Assembly (NCBI GenBank): GCA_014379625.1
Contig: JACMLJ010000005.1
Coordinates: forward strand, 1-64,000
DNA length: 64,000 nt
Reading direction: 5' to 3'
Source: Ferruginibacter sp.
Lineage (GTDB): Bacteria; Bacteroidota; Bacteroidia; Chitinophagales; Chitinophagaceae
Positions 61,956-64,000 of this stretch are shown piece after piece. The notes under the pieces are model-generated. The model ran no database searches. It saw only the letters and a list, made by a program, of their open reading frames with translations, and had not been told where the DNA came from. Every line of letters starts with the position of its first letter. Position 1 is the first letter of the stretch. The translations under genes were made by a program, and so were the position numbers.

Positions 61956-62330
61956 TTATTTTTTTAAGGCGTCTCTTATTTCCATCAGTAATTGATCAGT
62001 GGATGATGGACCTGCGGGTGGTGGAGTTTCTTCTTTCTTTTTCATAATGGCATTCATTGTTTTAATTAAACTGAAAAGGACCAGGGCAATTACAGTAAAC
62101 TTTAAGACAGCAGAAAGAAAATTGCCATATTTTACAGCTCCCCAGGTTAATTTATTAAGGTCTTCAACATTTGCCGCTTTGAGTGCAGGGGTTAATAACA
62201 GAGGGGTAATTACATCATCAACCAGGGAAGAGATGATGGCACCGAATGCCGTACCAATTACAACCGCAACCGCAAGATCAAGAATATTACCCTTCAAAAT
62301 AAATTCCTTAAATTCTTTAAAAAATCCCAT
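61956..62330 (-). CDS. mscL: Large-conductance mechanosensitive channel
   Basis: 124 residues. The N-terminal helix and TM1 are FFKEFKEFILKGNILDLAVA and VVIGTAFGAIISSLVDDVIT; TM2 is NFLSAVLKFTVIALVLFSLI; a charged C-terminal bundle follows. This is the standard MscL layout: a pentameric emergency valve opened by membrane tension on osmotic downshock. Confidence 0.96.
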   Translation of the reverse strand: MGFFKEFKEFILKGNILDLAVAVVIGTAFGAIISSLVDDVITPLLLTPALKAANVEDLNKLTWGAVKYGNFLSAVLKFTVIALVLFSLIKTMNAIMKKKEETPPPAGPSSTDQLLMEIRDALKK

Positions 62331-62513
62331 ACTGTAATTTTTATTAGTTAAAAGATTGATTCCTGAAGTTGACAGTGAATTTAATTAATAAATATAGGAG
62401 ATTTCTTTTGTTCTGAAAGGTATAAATTATTATTCCAAAGGGTTACCTGACAATTATGAATTTTATTTTTGATACCCTCCCTTAGTTTGATTTATTAAAG
62501 TCAACTTTGGAGA

Positions 62514-63407
62514 GTGAATAAAAACTTTCTCAATTGGTTGCTTTTTATAGCACTTTCCCTAATTTGGGGTAGTAGCTTTATTTTAATTAAAATCGGCCTG
62601 GATAATCATTTAAATCCATACCAGGTAGCCGCACTGCGGATTGTTTCAGCCGGACTGGTGCTTTTACCTTCCATGATAAAATACATTCGCCGGATACCTT
62701 CCAATAAACTTTTTATTGTTTTTATGTCAGGAGCGTTAGGCAGTTTATTACCTTCTTTTTTATTTTGCATGGCGGAAGAAGGAATTGACAGCTCACTTGC
62801 CGGCACCCTAAACTGCCTTACACCTGTTTTTGTAATCCTAACTGGTGCTATACTTTACCAAACCAAGACTTCCGCAAATAAAATTACCGGGATAATCATT
62901 GCTTTTACAGGAAGCTTTTTATTATTGATCAGCAAGGGGCGAATACAGGAAAGCCAGCACCTGGTATATGTTTCATTTGTTGTATTAGCTACTATTCTGT
63001 ATGGGATCAATGTAAATATGGTAGCAAAGCACCTGCTACATATCAGCTCTTTGCATATAGCTGCCGTGGCGCTTTCGCTAAATGCGATACCGGCTTTACT
63101 GGTGCTTATTTTCACAGGGTATTTTAGCTTACCCCTAGCTAACCATAATTTATTAGTGGCTACAGCTGCCGCCTGCGCATTGGGTATTGTTGGTACGGCA
63201 ATGGCGACAATTTTATTCTATATGCTGGTAAAAAGAGCCGGCGGTATATTTGCCACTACGGTAACTTATGGTATCCCATTTATTGCCATTGGTTGGGGCA
63301 TATTTTATGGTGAAGTGTTTGGCTGGAAACAGGTGGTTTGTTTATTGATCATTTTATTTGGTGTGTATTGGGTAAATAAAAAAGTGGTTGTAAAACATAT
63401 AACTTAA
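62514..63407 (+). CDS. DMT family (EamA) transporter
   Basis: 297 residues with ten membrane helices arranged as two EamA repeats (about 5-140 and 150-290). The first opens with NWLLFIALSLIWGSSFILIK, and SSLAGTLNCLTPVFVILTGA closes a half. The second contains GTAMATILFYMLVKRAGGIF and TYGIPFIAIGWGIFYGEVFG. It is probably an exporter of amino acids or other metabolites. Start is a GTG at 62514; a near-consensus -7 (CAACTTTG) lies a few bases upstream. Confidence 0.92.
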   Translation: MNKNFLNWLLFIALSLIWGSSFILIKIGLDNHLNPYQVAALRIVSAGLVLLPSMIKYIRRIPSNKLFIVFMSGALGSLLPSFLFCMAEEGIDSSLAGTLNCLTPVFVILTGAILYQTKTSANKITGIIIAFTGSFLLLISKGRIQESQHLVYVSFVVLATILYGINVNMVAKHLLHISSLHIAAVALSLNAIPALLVLIFTGYFSLPLANHNLLVATAAACALGIVGTAMATILFYMLVKRAGGIFATTVTYGIPFIAIGWGIFYGEVFGWKQVVCLLIILFGVYWVNKKVVVKHIT

Positions 63408-63591
63408 CCACAAGTTGTAAATGTAACAACGGATTAATTGATAAAGCAGGCCTTTTCAAATTGTTGCCCTGACTGCAAATTGAAATATACATTTAATAAA
63501 GGGTGACAAAATCGATCCTGAAATTATTGGGCATTGACTGGCAGAAATTTTTATTTACCTCCTGACAAAAAATTAGCCAACCTGGTTGCCT

Positions 63592-63625
63592 CCAATAAAA
63601 AAACCTCTGCAGTTAGCAGAGGTTT
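63592..63625 (-). terminator. Intrinsic terminator of the DUF1573 gene
   Basis: Perfect 10-bp arms aaacctctgc (63601-63610) and gcagaggttt (63616-63625) with a 5-base loop. On the minus strand it is followed by ttttattgg. It begins 27 bases after the DUF1573 stop codon. Confidence 0.85.
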
Positions 63626-63651
63626 GATTGTTTATTGTAAAGATTTATTTA

Positions 63652-64000
63652 TTATTTCGCCTTTTTCGCCTTTTTCACTGCTTTTACAGCTTCTTTTACT
63701 TCAGTCGGGTTCACTTTATCAAATTCTTCCGCTGCTACAACGTCTCCTGTTAATGTAATACTTTTCATTTCATCAATTCCGGCAAATTTAACAGTTAAAT
63801 GTTTGTCGAAATGCCCAACATTTGCCGCATTATAGGTTGCGTTTATTACACCACTTTTTCCCGCTGCTATAGGTTCTTTGGTGTAATCAGAAATAGTGCA
63901 TCCACAAGTTGGATTAGCCTGTTCAATAATCAATGCCTGGTTACTGATATTAGTAACCGTAAAAATTCCCTTGGTAGGTACCCCTTGTTTAATTTTACCG
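63652..64000 (-). CDS. DUF1573 domain-containing protein, 5' part outside the window
   Basis: Only the C-terminal 116 codons are present; the frame stays open to the window edge, so the start lies beyond it. The visible part has GVPTKGIFTVTNISNQALII, then QANPTCGCTISDYTKEPIAA and KSGVINATYNAANVGHFDKH, the DUF1573 Ig-like fold with its CGC motif. It ends in a Lys/Ala tail (EAVKAVKKAKKAK). Such proteins are usually periplasmic; the function is not known. Confidence 0.88.
   Translation of the reverse strand, partial: GKIKQGVPTKGIFTVTNISNQALIIEQANPTCGCTISDYTKEPIAAGKSGVINATYNAANVGHFDKHLTVKFAGIDEMKSITLTGDVVAAEEFDKVNPTEVKEAVKAVKKAKKAK

Noticed and set aside
61999..62337. 112-codon plus-strand frame opposite mscL
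   Set aside because: Antisense to a clear mscL gene; its product has no recognisable features.
1..64000. tRNA, rRNA, tmRNA or RNase P genes
   Set aside because: I read the gaps on both strands for typical tRNA ends and conserved RNA cores and found none; a covariance-model scan would be decisive.

Overview
This 64 kb window looks like chromosomal DNA from a member of the Bacteroidetes, most probably family Chitinophagaceae; the family level is my inference. The evidence is: secreted proteins ending in type IX secretion (T9SS) sorting domains; the gliding genes gldE and gldD behind mutY and ssb; the long form of IspG; the families DUF3098, DUF3108 and DUF3109; a Bacteroidetes-type very small basic ribosomal-like protein; and -7 promoter boxes of the TAnnTTTG type. 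Base composition is moderately AT-rich throughout, and I see no rRNA, tRNA, CRISPR, prophage or intact insertion sequence.

Layout. 1-12.6 kb holds a T9SS type A secreted protein, a membrane zinc peptidase, a composite palindromic repeat, and a 3016-residue secreted multi-repeat protein with a gliding-type C-terminal domain. 13-16.2 kb (minus strand) runs HU-like protein, membrane TPR protein, a 29-residue ribosomal-like protein and RNase G. 16.4-20.4 kb (plus) is mutY-ssb-gldE-gldD. 20.6-27 kb (plus) has a Cys-rich DUF3109 protein, a class D beta-lactamase, a BatB-BatC type fusion, a lipoprotein and ispG. 27-29.8 kb (minus) is a three-gene cassette of unknown function. 30.7-33.3 kb has nadB and a lipid A-type acyltransferase.

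33.4-36.7 kb (minus) has an MBL-rhodanese protein with an ArsR regulator, then tsaB overlapping a degenerate 3-hydroxyacyl-CoA dehydrogenase-like gene. 36.8-43.3 kb carries ridA, a 2-hydroxyacid dehydrogenase, greA, a HIT protein, ruvC (minus), a flippase-like membrane protein with a DUF3108 protein, and a glycosyltransferase. 43.3-47.9 kb (minus) has an MBL hydrolase, an MFS transporter, uppP, a DUF3098 protein and ftsX. 48.3-57.5 kb (plus) has leuS, a conserved unknown, an M28 peptidase, an M23 peptidase and dxs. 57.7-64 kb has an LpxR-like outer membrane protein, an L,D-transpeptidase-like protein, a pirin, scpA with a small follower, mscL, a DMT exporter and a DUF1573 gene cut by the window end.

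Themes. Much of the content is housekeeping: isoprenoid synthesis (ispG, dxs), envelope and lipid A (uppP, LpxL-like, LpxR-like, M23, L,D-transpeptidase-like), DNA maintenance (mutY, ssb, ruvC, scpA, HU) and translation (leuS, tsaB, RNase G). The least explained parts are the 26965-29751 cassette, several dispersed palindromic repeats (one apparently embedded in frame inside leuS), a terminator-like hairpin in the greA leader, and a 900-base gap upstream of nadB with a coding-like but startless open frame.
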